This document shows positions 1-6,720 of a stretch of DNA of 35,066 nucleotides, one piece after another. The notes beneath the pieces were generated by a model, which was not told the origin of the DNA, ran no database searches, and saw nothing but the letters and a program-made list of their open reading frames with translations. The first letter of the stretch is position 1. Every line of letters starts with the position of its first letter. The position numbers and the translations under genes were made by a program. This stretch comes from a virus, in the IMG/VR virus record IMGVR_UViG_3300037189_006437, positions 1 through 35,066 of that record; one strand, 5' to 3'.

Positions 1-1
1 C

Positions 2-781
2 GAAGAAGAAACGAAGCTGTCCGGTTTCTCGGCTGCTCCGGTCAAGAACGAAGGTTCGGCTATCGCTTACGACAACGCTCAGGAAGTCTTCACGGCTCGC
101 TACAACCATGAAACGATTGCCCTCGGGTTCTCGCTCACGGAAGAAGCCATCGAAGACAACCTCTACGACTCGCTGTCGTCGCGGTACACCAAGGCTCTGG
201 CTCGTGCCATGGCCTACACGAAGCAGACCAAGGCTGCTGCGGTCCTCAACAACGGCTTCGACACCGATTATCCCGGTGGCGACGGTCAGCCGCTGTTTTC
301 GAGCGCTCACCCGCTGGTCTCTGGTGGCACCAACTCGAACATCCCCAGCACCCCGGCTGACCTGAACGAAACGTCGCTTGAAGCGGCTGTCATTCAGATC
401 GCGGCGTGGACGGATGAACGTGGCCTGCTCATCGCGGCGAAGCCGCGTAAGCTCGTCGTGCCGCCGAGCCTGATGTTCGTTGCGACCCGCCTGCTGGAGA
501 CTGAACTCCGCACGGCGACCGCCGACAACGACATCAACGCTCTGAAGTCGAACGGCTCGATCCCGGAAGGTTACACCGTTAACCACTTCCTGACCGACAC
601 CGACGCGTGGTTCCTGACCACCGACGTGCCGAACGGCCTCAAGCACTTCGTGCGTACGCCCATGCAGAACAGCATGGACGGTGACTTCGACACCGGCAAC
701 GTTCGCTACAAGGCCCGTGAGCGTTACAGCTTCGGCTGGTCCGACCCATTGGGCATGTACGGTTCCGAAGGCGCTGCCTAA
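2..781 (+). CDS. Major capsid protein, C-terminal part (Mu gpT-like, HK97 fold)
   Basis: The reading frame is open from the left edge, so the N-terminus is missing and 259 residues are visible. It would form the icosahedral shell. The text resembles the Mu gpT-like major head subunit family: a segment around FSLTEEAIEDNLYDSL, then a helical stretch ending in KAAAVLNNGF, a DGQPLFSSAHP segment, a conserved AKPRKLVVPPSL strand, and a C-terminal segment with RYKARERYSFGWSDP. The segment that precedes the C-terminal strand (TDAWFLTTDVPNGLKHF) is also typical. It is the first gene of a structural block and is followed at once by a strong intrinsic terminator, as expected for a very highly expressed capsid gene. 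The family assignment is from memory of conserved text. The capsid role is well supported by motif order and by the adaptor, tail and ejection genes that follow. Confidence 0.85.
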   Translation, partial: EEETKLSGFSAAPVKNEGSAIAYDNAQEVFTARYNHETIALGFSLTEEAIEDNLYDSLSSRYTKALARAMAYTKQTKAAAVLNNGFDTDYPGGDGQPLFSSAHPLVSGGTNSNIPSTPADLNETSLEAAVIQIAAWTDERGLLIAAKPRKLVVPPSLMFVATRLLETELRTATADNDINALKSNGSIPEGYTVNHFLTDTDAWFLTTDVPNGLKHFVRTPMQNSMDGDFDTGNVRYKARERYSFGWSDPLGMYGSEGAA

Positions 782-792
782 GGAAACAGGGG

Positions 793-830
793 GAGGGGAA
801 GCGGGAAACTGCTTCCCCTCTTTTCTTTTT
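793..830 (+). terminator. Intrinsic terminator after the capsid gene
   Basis: The arms GAGGGGAAGC (793-802) and GCTTCCCCTC (811-820) pair perfectly over 10 bp around an 8-nt loop. A T-rich tail follows (TTTTCTTTTT, 821-830). It begins 11 bases after the capsid stop codon. This is a textbook rho-independent terminator for + strand transcription and would separate the capsid message from the genes downstream. Confidence 0.9.
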
Positions 831-833
831 GGT

Positions 834-850
834 GTTATCCATACGCAACT
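834..850 (+). promoter_or_regulatory. Copy 1 of a shared intergenic motif
   Basis: The 16-mer GTTATCCATACGCAAC starts at 834 in the gap between the capsid terminator and the next gene. It differs at only two positions from GTTAACCACACGCAAC at 13765, in the only other sizeable + strand gap. The consensus is GTTAWCCAYACGCAAC. A phage promoter, an activator site or an RNA-processing site would all fit. Nothing in the sequence decides between them. Confidence 0.4.
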
Positions 851-883
851 AGGGTTTTACTCGCACCGACTGGCCTAGCAGAC

Positions 884-915
884 GTAGCAGAGACGGTGTG
901 AGGTTGTGCTGCTAC
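884..915 (+). other. Possible leader hairpin before the first post-capsid gene
   Basis: GTAGCAG (884-890) and CTGCTAC (909-915) are perfect 7-bp inverted arms around an 18-nt loop. They end just before the purine-rich Shine-Dalgarno region (about 918-924) of the gene starting at 929. If transcribed, the hairpin would sit in the 5' leader and could affect mRNA stability or ribosome access. No other feature is apparent in 831-928. Confidence 0.3.
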
Positions 916-928
916 ACGGAGAAAGATC

Positions 929-1294
929 ATGGCGAATACCACGTTCAATGGCCCCGTTCGTTCTGAGAACGGCTTCCAGACCATCTCGATCAACCCCAGC
1001 ACCGGTGCTGTGACCGTCACGGGCACCTTCGGCGCTGCCACCTCGGTGACCTCTGTCGCCGCAACTGGCACGGTTACCGCACGCAGTGCTTCGGCGCTCG
1101 TCGCTGGTGGCGCAGCTGCTTTCATCGGCACCAACACTGCCGCTGGCATGGGCGTCTACTTCGGTTCGGGTGCTCCGACCGTGACCGCCGCCAAGGGCTC
1201 GCTCTACCTGCGCAGCGACGGCAGCTCGGCCTCGACTCGCATGTACGTGTCGGACGGCGGCACCACTTGGATTGCCGTTACCACCGCGTCGTAA
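929..1294 (+). CDS. Small beta-rich virion protein, candidate head decoration/fibre protein
   Basis: This 121-residue protein is rich in Thr, Ser, Ala and Gly with alternating hydrophobic residues, which suggests beta structure. It opens with a short FNGPVRSENGFQ segment and closes with a conserved-looking block (AKGSLYLRSDGSS, then MYVSDGGTTW) typical of small phage surface proteins. ATG 929 follows the Shine-Dalgarno GGAG at 918-921. It is the first gene after the capsid terminator and is followed by a second beta-rich protein. The position suggests a capsid decoration or head-fibre role, but that is inference. No enzymatic motif is visible. Confidence 0.7.
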   Translation: MANTTFNGPVRSENGFQTISINPSTGAVTVTGTFGAATSVTSVAATGTVTARSASALVAGGAAAFIGTNTAAGMGVYFGSGAPTVTAAKGSLYLRSDGSSASTRMYVSDGGTTWIAVTTAS

Positions 1295-1314
1295 TAGCTC
1301 GATAGGAGGGCTAT

Positions 1315-1809
1315 ATGGCCATGCAAACAGACGTCCTATCAGCCCACACTAACCAGTCTGGGCTACTGGTCCCTACCCGCGCACGCCTTAAAGGGGTTAT
1401 CGGCACGGGTACGAACGTCGCTGGGACTATTAACCTATGGGACTCCACCGTTGCGCAAACTTCGGCTACCTATGGGCGTTCGGGGAACACCATCACGGTC
1501 ACTAAGAACGGGCACGGGTTGCTGCCCGGTCAGGCCGTGGGCCTTACCTTTGGGGCTGGCGGTGCGACCAACGGTAACTACGTCATCCAGACAGCGGCTA
1601 CCAACACCTTCACTGTGACCGACATTAACGCGGGCACGGTGGCTCCGGGTACAGCTTGCAACTACAACACTCGCTGGATGATGTCGGTCGATACCAACGC
1701 CAGCGATGACGTTGTTACGCTTCTTATCCCGGGACAGGGCATCTTGGCTCAGAATGGGATTTACGCCCAGATGACCAACCAGACCAGCCTGACCGTTTTC
1801 TACGGGTGA
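1315..1809 (+). CDS. Beta-sandwich structural protein, probably head-associated
   Basis: The protein has 164 residues. ATG 1315 is preceded by AGGAGG at 1304-1309. The middle of the protein contains a module with the pattern NTITVTKNGHGLLPGQAVGL, then a glycine-rich turn and a segment ending NTFTVTDINAG. This type of module is common in phage tail and surface proteins, and a diverged form appears in the nozzle-like protein at 16957-18897. The C-terminal third (VVTLLIPGQGILAQNGIYA) is hydrophobic and beta-rich. It lies 3 bases upstream of the glycosyltransferase gene, so the two are probably co-translated. A decoration protein or minor head protein is likely, but the exact role is unknown. Confidence 0.7.
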   Translation: MAMQTDVLSAHTNQSGLLVPTRARLKGVIGTGTNVAGTINLWDSTVAQTSATYGRSGNTITVTKNGHGLLPGQAVGLTFGAGGATNGNYVIQTAATNTFTVTDINAGTVAPGTACNYNTRWMMSVDTNASDDVVTLLIPGQGILAQNGIYAQMTNQTSLTVFYG

Positions 1810-1812
1810 CCT

Positions 1813-2547
1813 ATGCAGGCGCAAAAAAGCTATGATCTAGCCGGGAAGAGCATCTTCATTGCTCTCCCGGCCTACGACTTCAAGGTGTCCTTGAAGTTGG
1901 CCGTGTCGCTCGCCCGCTTCGCGCAGGCTGCCCCGCAGCACGGCATCAGCATCAATATCGGGTCGATCTGCGGCTGCTCGGTGGTTTCCCGGGCGCGCAA
2001 CCTGCTGGCGCAGGACATGCTGGAGTCCGAGTGCGACTACCTCATGTTCATCGACAGCGACATCAACTTCGAGCCCGATGACATCCTGCGCCTGATGGCG
2101 TGGGGTTCCGACCCGAAGAAGGGCATCGTTGCTGGCGTGCCGCGCACGCGCAGCGAGACCAAGACCTATATCGCCAACCTCGACTACGACGACAACGGCG
2201 AGCTGACCATGAACGGGATGGGTCTGGTCCGTGCTGAGCGCGTGGCTACCGCCTTCATGCTGGTCCGCCGGGAAGTCTTCGAGCAGATGGTCGAGGCGCA
2301 CCCGGAGTGGAAGTACTACGACAAGAAGACGGACCGCATGATCCCGTGCCTGTTCGACTTCATGCTCACCGAGGAAGGCTACATCGGTGAGGACTACCTG
2401 TTCTGCGACCGCGCTCGTGAACTGGGCTTCGAGGTTTGGGTCGATCCCTCGATCTCGCTCGGCCACATGGGCGTGCAGGAATATATGGGCAACTATGGCA
2501 ACGACGTCCTCTACCCGATGATCGTGCCGAAGTCGGAGGCAGCGTGA
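1813..2547 (+). CDS. Glycosyltransferase, GT-A fold (family 2-like)
   Basis: This 244-residue protein transfers a sugar from a nucleotide sugar to an acceptor. Hallmarks in order are an N-terminal strand FIALPAYD (about 15-22), the helix SRARNLLAQDML (59-70), and the metal/nucleotide-binding DxD motif as DSD at 81-83 within LMFIDSDINFEPDD. A GEDYLFCDRARELG block (acceptor/catalytic region) follows, and the end carries SLGHMGVQEY. There is no transmembrane segment, so it should be cytoplasmic. The gene sits between head-associated proteins and the tiny basic proteins. Its substrate could be a virion protein, host surface glycan or modified DNA base; the sequence does not say. Its stop overlaps the next start (TGATG), indicating translational coupling. 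Confidence 0.85.
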   Translation: MQAQKSYDLAGKSIFIALPAYDFKVSLKLAVSLARFAQAAPQHGISINIGSICGCSVVSRARNLLAQDMLESECDYLMFIDSDINFEPDDILRLMAWGSDPKKGIVAGVPRTRSETKTYIANLDYDDNGELTMNGMGLVRAERVATAFMLVRREVFEQMVEAHPEWKYYDKKTDRMIPCLFDFMLTEEGYIGEDYLFCDRARELGFEVWVDPSISLGHMGVQEYMGNYGNDVLYPMIVPKSEAA

Positions 2548-2936
2548 TGGGTATCCGTAAAATTCTCGGTTCTATATCTCCTCTAGCCGGTGCGCTTACC
2601 GGTAAGGGTGTGTTCGGTAAGGGTCTGGGCGCGGCAAATAGAGTGCTTGGCCCTATGGCTGGTATTGCGCCGCGTATGGCTGAGGCGGCGCAGATTAGGA
2701 ACGCCCGGCGCGCAGTAATGGAAGCCGAAATGGAGCGGCGCTCAGGTATGCGTGGTCGCCCGACGGTCGAAGACGCCATGCTGATTGCAGAAGCCCCCGC
2801 AGGGGCGATGATGCGCAAGGGTGGTAAGGTCAAGGCCAAGGCCAAGAAGATGGCCAAGGGCGGCTCTGTCTCTTCAGCTTCAAAGCGCGCCGACGGCATC
2901 GCCCGCAAGGGCAAGACGAAGGGAAGGTTCGTCTGA
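2547..2936 (+). CDS. Small basic protein with C-terminal SKRADGIA motif
   Basis: This 129-residue protein starts at the ATG overlapping the previous stop codon. The frame is open further upstream, but that part would lie inside the glycosyltransferase gene. The N-terminal half is Gly/Ala/Arg-rich with a helical stretch (AEAAQIRNARRAVMEAEMERR). The C-terminal third is very lysine-rich, with KMAKGGSVSS and then ASKRADGIARKGKTKG. Nearly the same tail motif recurs in the protein at 3434-3799, although the N-termini are unrelated. The high positive charge suggests nucleic-acid or capsid-lining contact. The function is unknown. Confidence 0.75.
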   Translation: MGIRKILGSISPLAGALTGKGVFGKGLGAANRVLGPMAGIAPRMAEAAQIRNARRAVMEAEMERRSGMRGRPTVEDAMLIAEAPAGAMMRKGGKVKAKAKKMAKGGSVSSASKRADGIARKGKTKGRFV

Positions 2937-3190
2937 TGGCAAAGACCCCCGCATGGCAGCGCAAAGAGGGTAAGAACCCTAAGGGGGGTCTCAACGCCAA
3001 AGGGCGCGCTTCGTACAATAAGGCTAACCCCGGCAAGCCGGGGCTCAAGCGCCCGCAGCCAGAAGGCGGCTCACGCCGGGATAGCTTCTGCGCTCGGATG
3101 AAGGGCATGAAGAAGAAGCTCACGTCGAAGAAGACTGCCAATGACCCCAATAGCCGCATCAACAAGTCTCTTCGGGCGTGGAATTGCTGA
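2936..3190 (+). CDS. DUF6321-like small basic protein
   Basis: The 84-residue product starts with TPAWQRKEGKNPKGGLNAKG, continues through RASYNKANPGKPG, and has a DSFCARMKGMKKKL block followed by a C-terminal NSRINKSLRAWNC. This order matches, as I remember it, the DUF6321 family, a short Lys/Gly/Pro-rich protein found in many phages and some large eukaryotic viruses. The function is unknown. The charge and the lack of hydrophobic core suggest a nucleic-acid-binding or virion-internal peptide. The ATG overlaps the preceding stop codon (TGATG). Confidence 0.8.
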   Translation: MAKTPAWQRKEGKNPKGGLNAKGRASYNKANPGKPGLKRPQPEGGSRRDSFCARMKGMKKKLTSKKTANDPNSRINKSLRAWNC

Positions 3191-3191
3191 C

Positions 3192-3434
3192 ATGGAGATG
3201 ATGGTATGGAACGTCATCCTCAGCGGCGTCGTAGCGGTCCTTGGCTTTATGTTTAAGGGCAAGTTCGACGAGTTGGACAGGATCACGATCCTGCTCAACA
3301 AGACCCGCGAGGAGATCGCCCGGGACCATGTGACCCGTGCGGAAATGAACCTTACGGTCGATAAGCTGGGTGAGCGGTTCGACAGCGCCTTCAAGCGTCT
3401 CGAAGACAAGCTCGACGGTCTGAGGAAGGGTTGA
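3192..3434 (+). CDS. Membrane-anchored coiled-coil protein (i-spanin-like architecture)
   Basis: The ATG at 3192, two bases after the previous stop, gives 80 residues. A longer frame exists but would overlap the upstream gene by 50 bases. An N-terminal hydrophobic helix (VWNVILSGVVAVLGFMF, about 5-21) is followed by a charged helix (KFDELDRITILLNKTREEIA, then a second heptad-like stretch to LEDKLDGLRKG). One N-terminal membrane helix plus a coiled coil is the layout of inner-membrane spanins and some holin-associated proteins. The gene lies in the head/tail-adaptor region rather than the lysis cassette, so a lysis role is only a possibility. Confidence 0.75.
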   Translation: MEMMVWNVILSGVVAVLGFMFKGKFDELDRITILLNKTREEIARDHVTRAEMNLTVDKLGERFDSAFKRLEDKLDGLRKG

Positions 3435-3799
3435 TGCCCAGTAAGAGCGCCAAGCAGGCCAGATTCATGCGGGCGGTGGCTAACAGCCCCGAGTTCGCCA
3501 AGAAGGTCGGCGTGTCGCAGAAGGTGGGCAAGGAATTCGAGGCGGCTGATAGGCGGTCCGTTTCGCGTGCAGAAGGAGGACAGGTTATGATGAATCGTAT
3601 GAAGATGCGCGGCTCCGCTGGTCACTCGGCAGACACCGCTAAGGCCCCGACCGGCTACGCCAAGGGTGGCTCGGCTTCGAAGCGCGCCGACGGCATTGCC
3701 CACAAGGGCAAGACCAAGGGCAAGATGATTGCCATGGCTAAGGGCGGCAAAGCTATGCCGAAGATGGCCCGTGGCGGCAAGATGAAGGGCTGCAAGTAA
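3434..3799 (+). CDS. Small basic protein with KGG and SKRADGIA motifs
   Basis: This 121-residue protein uses the ATG at 3434 that overlaps the previous stop (TGATG). It begins MPSKSAKQARFMRAVANSPE and continues FAKKVGVSQKVGKEFEAADRR, a segment resembling DUF3008-type small phage proteins. The second half is lysine/glycine-rich, with GYAKGGSASKRADGIAHKGK, then MAKGGK and MARGGK. The SKRADGIA tail is shared with the protein at 2547-2936. The two parts look like a small folded head joined to a reusable basic tail. The function is unknown; a capsid-internal or DNA-contacting role is inferred from charge. Confidence 0.75.
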   Translation: MPSKSAKQARFMRAVANSPEFAKKVGVSQKVGKEFEAADRRSVSRAEGGQVMMNRMKMRGSAGHSADTAKAPTGYAKGGSASKRADGIAHKGKTKGKMIAMAKGGKAMPKMARGGKMKGCK

Positions 3800-4086
3800 T
3801 GCGGCCCAGCCGTGGCATGGGAGCCATGCGGGCATCGAAGATGCCGGGCAAGAAGATCATCAAGCGGAAGGACAACCCTGACGATGTCGCGGTATATGCG
3901 AAGGGCGGCAAGGCCAACTTCATCCAAAAGGCGATCAAAAAGCCCGGCGCACTCCGTGCGCAGCTTGGCACTCCTGAGGGAAAGAAAATCCCAGCTAAAA
4001 AACTAGCTGCTGCGGCCAAGAAGCCCGGGAAACTCGGGCAGCGGGCGCGGTTCGCCCAGCTGCTGGGTAGACTGAGGAAGAAGTAG
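3799..4086 (+). CDS. Small basic conserved phage protein (GQRARFAQ motif)
   Basis: The 95-residue product carries VYAKGGK, FIQKAIKKPGALRAQLG, KKIPAKKLAAAAKKPGKLG and ends QRARFAQLLGRLRKK. The FIQKAI...GQRAR block is a pattern I recall from many small phage proteins, but I cannot assign a function. It is highly positively charged with predicted helices. The ATG overlaps the previous stop (TAATG), and the stop abuts the next ATG, so the small-gene run is translationally coupled. Confidence 0.75.
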   Translation: MRPSRGMGAMRASKMPGKKIIKRKDNPDDVAVYAKGGKANFIQKAIKKPGALRAQLGTPEGKKIPAKKLAAAAKKPGKLGQRARFAQLLGRLRKK

Positions 4087-4296
4087 ATGAAGTGCCGAGG
4101 CATGGGGCGGGCGTTGCCCGCAGGGAAGCGCAAGACGTTGCAGCGTATGGCTAAGGGTGGCTCCGTCAAGGACGAGTGCTACAACAAGGTCAAAGCGCGC
4201 TACAAAGTCTTCCCTTCCGCCTATGCCTCCGGTGCTATCGCCAAGTGCCGGAAGGTCGGTGCCAAGAACTGGGGTAGCAAAGGTGGCCGTTCGTAA
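4087..4296 (+). CDS. Small basic conserved phage protein (YPSAYASG-type)
   Basis: This 69-residue protein contains the [YML]AxGG motif (RMAKGGSVKDE) followed by CYNKVKARYKVFPSAYASG and AIAKCRKVGAKNWG. The KARYKV-PSAYASG-KCRK block is a recurrent conserved module in phage proteins and is related, as I recall it, to DUF5872-type sequences. Two cysteines flank the helix (DECYNK and AKCRK). The function is unknown. The start codon directly follows the previous stop, and its 3' end overlaps the GTG start of the next gene by 14 bases. Confidence 0.75.
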   Translation: MKCRGMGRALPAGKRKTLQRMAKGGSVKDECYNKVKARYKVFPSAYASGAIAKCRKVGAKNWGSKGGRS

Positions 4297-4558
4297 GACC
4301 GAAAAAGGCGCTGCGCTGAAGCGTTGGTTCAAGGAGGACTGGAAGGATGTCCGCACGGGCAAAGCCTGTGGCAGACAGCCCGGGGAGAAGCGCGGCACTC
4401 CTTACTGTAGACCGACCAAGCGTGTTTCTGATAAGACCCCGAAGACCGCTTCGGAAATGACTCCGACGGAGAAGAAGACGCGCATCGCGCAGAAGAAGCG
4501 GCTCGGGCAACCTGCGGGGGCACCCAAGCGCGTAGAGGCGGCTCGGAGAAAGAAATGA
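4283..4558 (+). CDS. Small basic Cys-containing phage protein (CGRQPGEK / CRPTKRVS)
   Basis: The GTG at 4283, overlapping the end of the previous gene, gives a 91-residue product starting VAVRKTEKGAALKRWFKEDW. The frame stays open upstream to 4157, but there the translation is an Arg/Ser/Pro-rich shadow of the preceding gene, so the GTG is preferred. Conserved blocks are ACGRQPGEKRGTPYCRPTKR and VSDKTPKTASEMTPTEKK, then a very basic tail ending RRKK. The CGR...YCRP pattern resembles DUF5872-type modules known from phages and giant viruses. The pairing with the PSAYASG protein just upstream looks functional. No activity is known. Confidence 0.7.
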   Translation: MAVRKTEKGAALKRWFKEDWKDVRTGKACGRQPGEKRGTPYCRPTKRVSDKTPKTASEMTPTEKKTRIAQKKRLGQPAGAPKRVEAARRKK

Positions 4559-5265
4559 CCACCAGCGGCGCTACATCCTTCAACCTCAATCTCAACGAGC
4601 TCGTTGAGGAGGCATTTGAGCGTTGCGGCGCTGAGCTCCGCACGGGCTACGACCTGCGCACTGCGCGTCGGAGCCTCAACCTGTTGACCATCGAGTGGGC
4701 CAACCGGGGCATCAACCTGTGGACCATCGAGCAGGGCTCGATCCCCATGGTGCAGGGGCAGATTGTCTACGACCTGCCCATCGACACGATTGATCTCCTC
4801 GACCACGTCATCCGCACGCAGACCGGTCAGGGTCAGACGGACATCAACATCTCGCGCATCAGCGTCGATACCTACTCGACGATCCCGAACAAGAACGCTC
4901 AGGGTCGTCCCATTCAGGTGTGGATCAACCGCCAGTCGGGTGCGACCGAGCCGGTGAGCGGGATAGCCTATCCCCAGATCAACGTCTGGCCTGCCCCGGA
5001 GCAGAGCGACTACTACACTTTCGTCTACTGGCGGCTCCGGCGCATCCAAGATGCGGGCAACGGTATCACGACGCAGGACATCCCCTTCCGCTTCCTGCCG
5101 TGCATGGTGGCGGGGCTGGCCTACCATCTGTCGAAGAAGATTCCCGGCGCGCTGGAGCGCACCCAGATGCTCAAGATGGAGTATGAGGAGCTCTGGCAGC
5201 AGGCAGCAGACGAAGATCGTGAGAAGGCCGCGCTGCGCATCGCGCCGCGTCAGATGTTCTACTAG
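4555..5265 (+). CDS. Head-to-tail adaptor / tail accessory factor-like protein
   Basis: This 236-residue protein starts at an ATGA overlap. It has an N-terminal helical part (NELVEEAFERCGAELRTGYD, then TARRSLNLLTIEWANRGINL), a central beta-rich region (VQGQIVYDLPIDTIDLLDHV), and a C-terminal four-helix-like part (LAYHLSKKIPGALERTQM, then EELWQQAADEDREK). This order is that of phage adaptor proteins of the P22 gp4 / T7 gp11 kind, which form a ring under the portal and connect it to the tail nozzle. The family call is from memory of close uncultured-phage homologues. A second adaptor-type protein is encoded at 6037-6717. Confidence 0.7.
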   Translation: MTTSGATSFNLNLNELVEEAFERCGAELRTGYDLRTARRSLNLLTIEWANRGINLWTIEQGSIPMVQGQIVYDLPIDTIDLLDHVIRTQTGQGQTDINISRISVDTYSTIPNKNAQGRPIQVWINRQSGATEPVSGIAYPQINVWPAPEQSDYYTFVYWRLRRIQDAGNGITTQDIPFRFLPCMVAGLAYHLSKKIPGALERTQMLKMEYEELWQQAADEDREKAALRIAPRQMFY

Positions 5266-5273
5266 GGGGCGGT

Positions 5274-5711
5274 GTGCCGAACCGGTTCGCCTCTGGTAAA
5301 TATGCAATCAGCCAATGCGACCGCTGTGGGTTTCGCTATAAGCTGAAGCAGCTTCGGCGTCTCGTCATCAAGACGAAGAACGTCAACATCCTCGTGTGCC
5401 CGTCTTGCTGGGAACCTGACCAGCCGCAGCTCCAGCTCGGCATGTACCCGGTTGATGACCCGCAGGCGCTGCGCAACCCGCGCCCGGACACGACCTACAT
5501 TCAGGGTGGCCTCACCGGCCTCCAGATCGACACGGTCGGTGTTCCGACCCAAGACGTCGATGCTTTCGGCACGCCATCGGGCGGTAGCCGCGTAATCCAG
5601 TGGGGCTGGAACCCAGTCGGCCTCAACGATCCTTTGGGTTTATCTGGGCTTCCAAATACGCTACTAGGGGCTGGGCAAGTAGGCACAGTGACTGTGCAGA
5701 CGGAGAACTGA
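5274..5711 (+). CDS. Zinc-ribbon structural protein of unknown function
   Basis: This 145-residue protein starts at GTG 5274, with GGGGG at 5265-5269 as a likely ribosome-binding site. The first third holds two CxxC knuckles, CDRCGF and CPSCWE, separated by a basic helix (KLKQLRRLVIKTKNVN), forming a probable zinc ribbon. The remaining two thirds are Gly/Pro/Asn-rich, with PDQPQLQLGMYPVDDPQALR and a hydrophobic C-terminus. It lies between two adaptor-like genes and is likely a minor virion protein at the head-tail junction or a tail protein. I cannot assign a function. Confidence 0.75.
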   Translation: MPNRFASGKYAISQCDRCGFRYKLKQLRRLVIKTKNVNILVCPSCWEPDQPQLQLGMYPVDDPQALRNPRPDTTYIQGGLTGLQIDTVGVPTQDVDAFGTPSGGSRVIQWGWNPVGLNDPLGLSGLPNTLLGAGQVGTVTVQTEN

Positions 5712-5712
5712 G

Positions 5713-5889
5713 ATGGACGCTAAGACTGCTGTGCACAAGCACGAGAAGAAGATGCACCCCGGCAAGCCGCTGACCAAGCTGGCCAAGGGCGGCAAGACCA
5801 ACGCTCAGATGAAGGCGATGGGCCGCAATCTGGCGAAAATCGCCAACCAGAAGAAGTCGGTGCGTAGCGTATCGAAGAAGGGCATTTAA
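5713..5889 (+). CDS. Tiny lysine-rich protein (58 residues)
   Basis: Starting one base after the previous stop (TGAGATG), this frame encodes 58 residues with about one quarter lysine. It includes VHKHEKKMHPGKPLTKLAKG, then GKTNAQMKAMGRNLAKIANQ and ends SVSKKGI. It carries the LAKGGK variant of the motif found in the other small basic proteins. Tight spacing to both neighbours supports a real gene despite its size. The function is unknown; a virion-internal or nucleic-acid-binding role is inferred from charge. Confidence 0.65.
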   Translation: MDAKTAVHKHEKKMHPGKPLTKLAKGGKTNAQMKAMGRNLAKIANQKKSVRSVSKKGI

Positions 5890-5890
5890 G

Positions 5891-6037
5891 ATGCACAGCA
5901 AGATGCCGCAGGTCTACACGCAGGCTGACCTTGGTAACAACGGCTATCCGAACAAGGTGGCCAACACTCAGACGCAGAAGACCCGTGGGACCGGCGCAGC
6001 CACCCGTGGGACCGGGCACAGCAAGAAGATGGGCTGA
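5891..6037 (+). CDS. Tiny conserved protein with TRGTGAATRGTG motif (48 residues)
   Basis: The ATG at 5891 follows the previous stop by one base, and the TGA overlaps the next ATG (TGATG at 6035-6039). The product has 48 residues: MHSKMPQVYTQADLGNNGYP, a middle Asn/Gln/Thr stretch, and the C-terminal KTRGTGAATRGTGHSKKMG. The duplicated TRGTG element at the end is a recurrent signature of tiny phage proteins as I remember them. The function is unknown. Coupling to both neighbours is the main support. Confidence 0.6.
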   Translation: MHSKMPQVYTQADLGNNGYPNKVANTQTQKTRGTGAATRGTGHSKKMG

Positions 6038-6717
6038 TGAACTACGCTGAGCTGTTCGAGACGATCAAGGGGTACGTCGAAAACGACTTCCCCAACACCT
6101 CATGGACCGGTTCTGACGGCTCCAGCTCGGTGACGTTGACGTCCACCGAACAGATCAACACGTTCATCCAACAGGCCGAGCAGCGCGTCTTCAACATGGT
6201 CCAGCTTCTGGACCTGCGCAAGAACGTGACCGGCAACGTCACCGCTGGGAACAAGTACCTCTCGGTGCCCTCGGACTGGCTCGCCAACTTCTCGCTGGCT
6301 GTGGTCGATGGGGACGGCAACTACGAGTATCTGCTCAACAAGGATGTGAACTTCATCCGGCAGGCGTACCCCAACCCCAACGATCAGGGGCTTCCGTACT
6401 GCTACGCCTACTTCGATGAAAATTCCTACATCCTTGGGCCGACGCCGGACGACGACTACGTGGTCGAGCTGCACTACTTCTACTACCCGCCCTCCATCGT
6501 GGAGGCGGGGACGTCGTGGCTGGGTGACAACTTCGACAGCGTGCTGCTCTACGGCTCTCTCCTCGAAGCCTATACCTTCATGAAGGGCGAGCAGGACGTC
6601 ATCACCGGGTACCAGAAGCGGTACGACGAGGCGATGGCCATGCTGAAGCAGCTGGGCGAAGGCAAGAACCGTCAGGATATGTATCGTAGCGGCCAAGTCC
6701 GCTACCCAGTGAGGTAA
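6037..6717 (+). CDS. Phage tail adaptor protein (SU10-type)
   Basis: The 226-residue protein begins MNYAELFETIKGYVEND, has FIQQAEQRVFNMVQLLDLRK, then a beta region KYLSVPSDWLANFSLAVVDG, and a C-terminal helical part (LEAYTFMKGEQDVITGYQKR, then YDEAMAMLKQLGEGKNRQD). This arrangement matches the SU10-type phage adaptor family, which sits between portal and nozzle in podoviruses. Conserved aromatics in VVELHYFYYPPSI are also typical. Its ATG overlaps the preceding stop. With the protein at 4555-5265 this gives two adaptor-like genes in one module, which may form two stacked rings. Confidence 0.75.
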   Translation: MNYAELFETIKGYVENDFPNTSWTGSDGSSSVTLTSTEQINTFIQQAEQRVFNMVQLLDLRKNVTGNVTAGNKYLSVPSDWLANFSLAVVDGDGNYEYLLNKDVNFIRQAYPNPNDQGLPYCYAYFDENSYILGPTPDDDYVVELHYFYYPPSIVEAGTSWLGDNFDSVLLYGSLLEAYTFMKGEQDVITGYQKRYDEAMAMLKQLGEGKNRQDMYRSGQVRYPVR

Positions 6718-6720
6718 CCA

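Noticed and set aside
639-1149. Two - strand open frames over the end of the capsid gene, its terminator and the next gene
   Set aside because: They cross the terminator hairpin and two supported + strand genes and have no ribosome-binding sites.
4157-4282. Upstream in-frame extension of the gene at 4283
   Set aside because: The extension translates to Arg/Ser/Pro-rich text inside the preceding gene; conserved text begins at the GTG at 4283.
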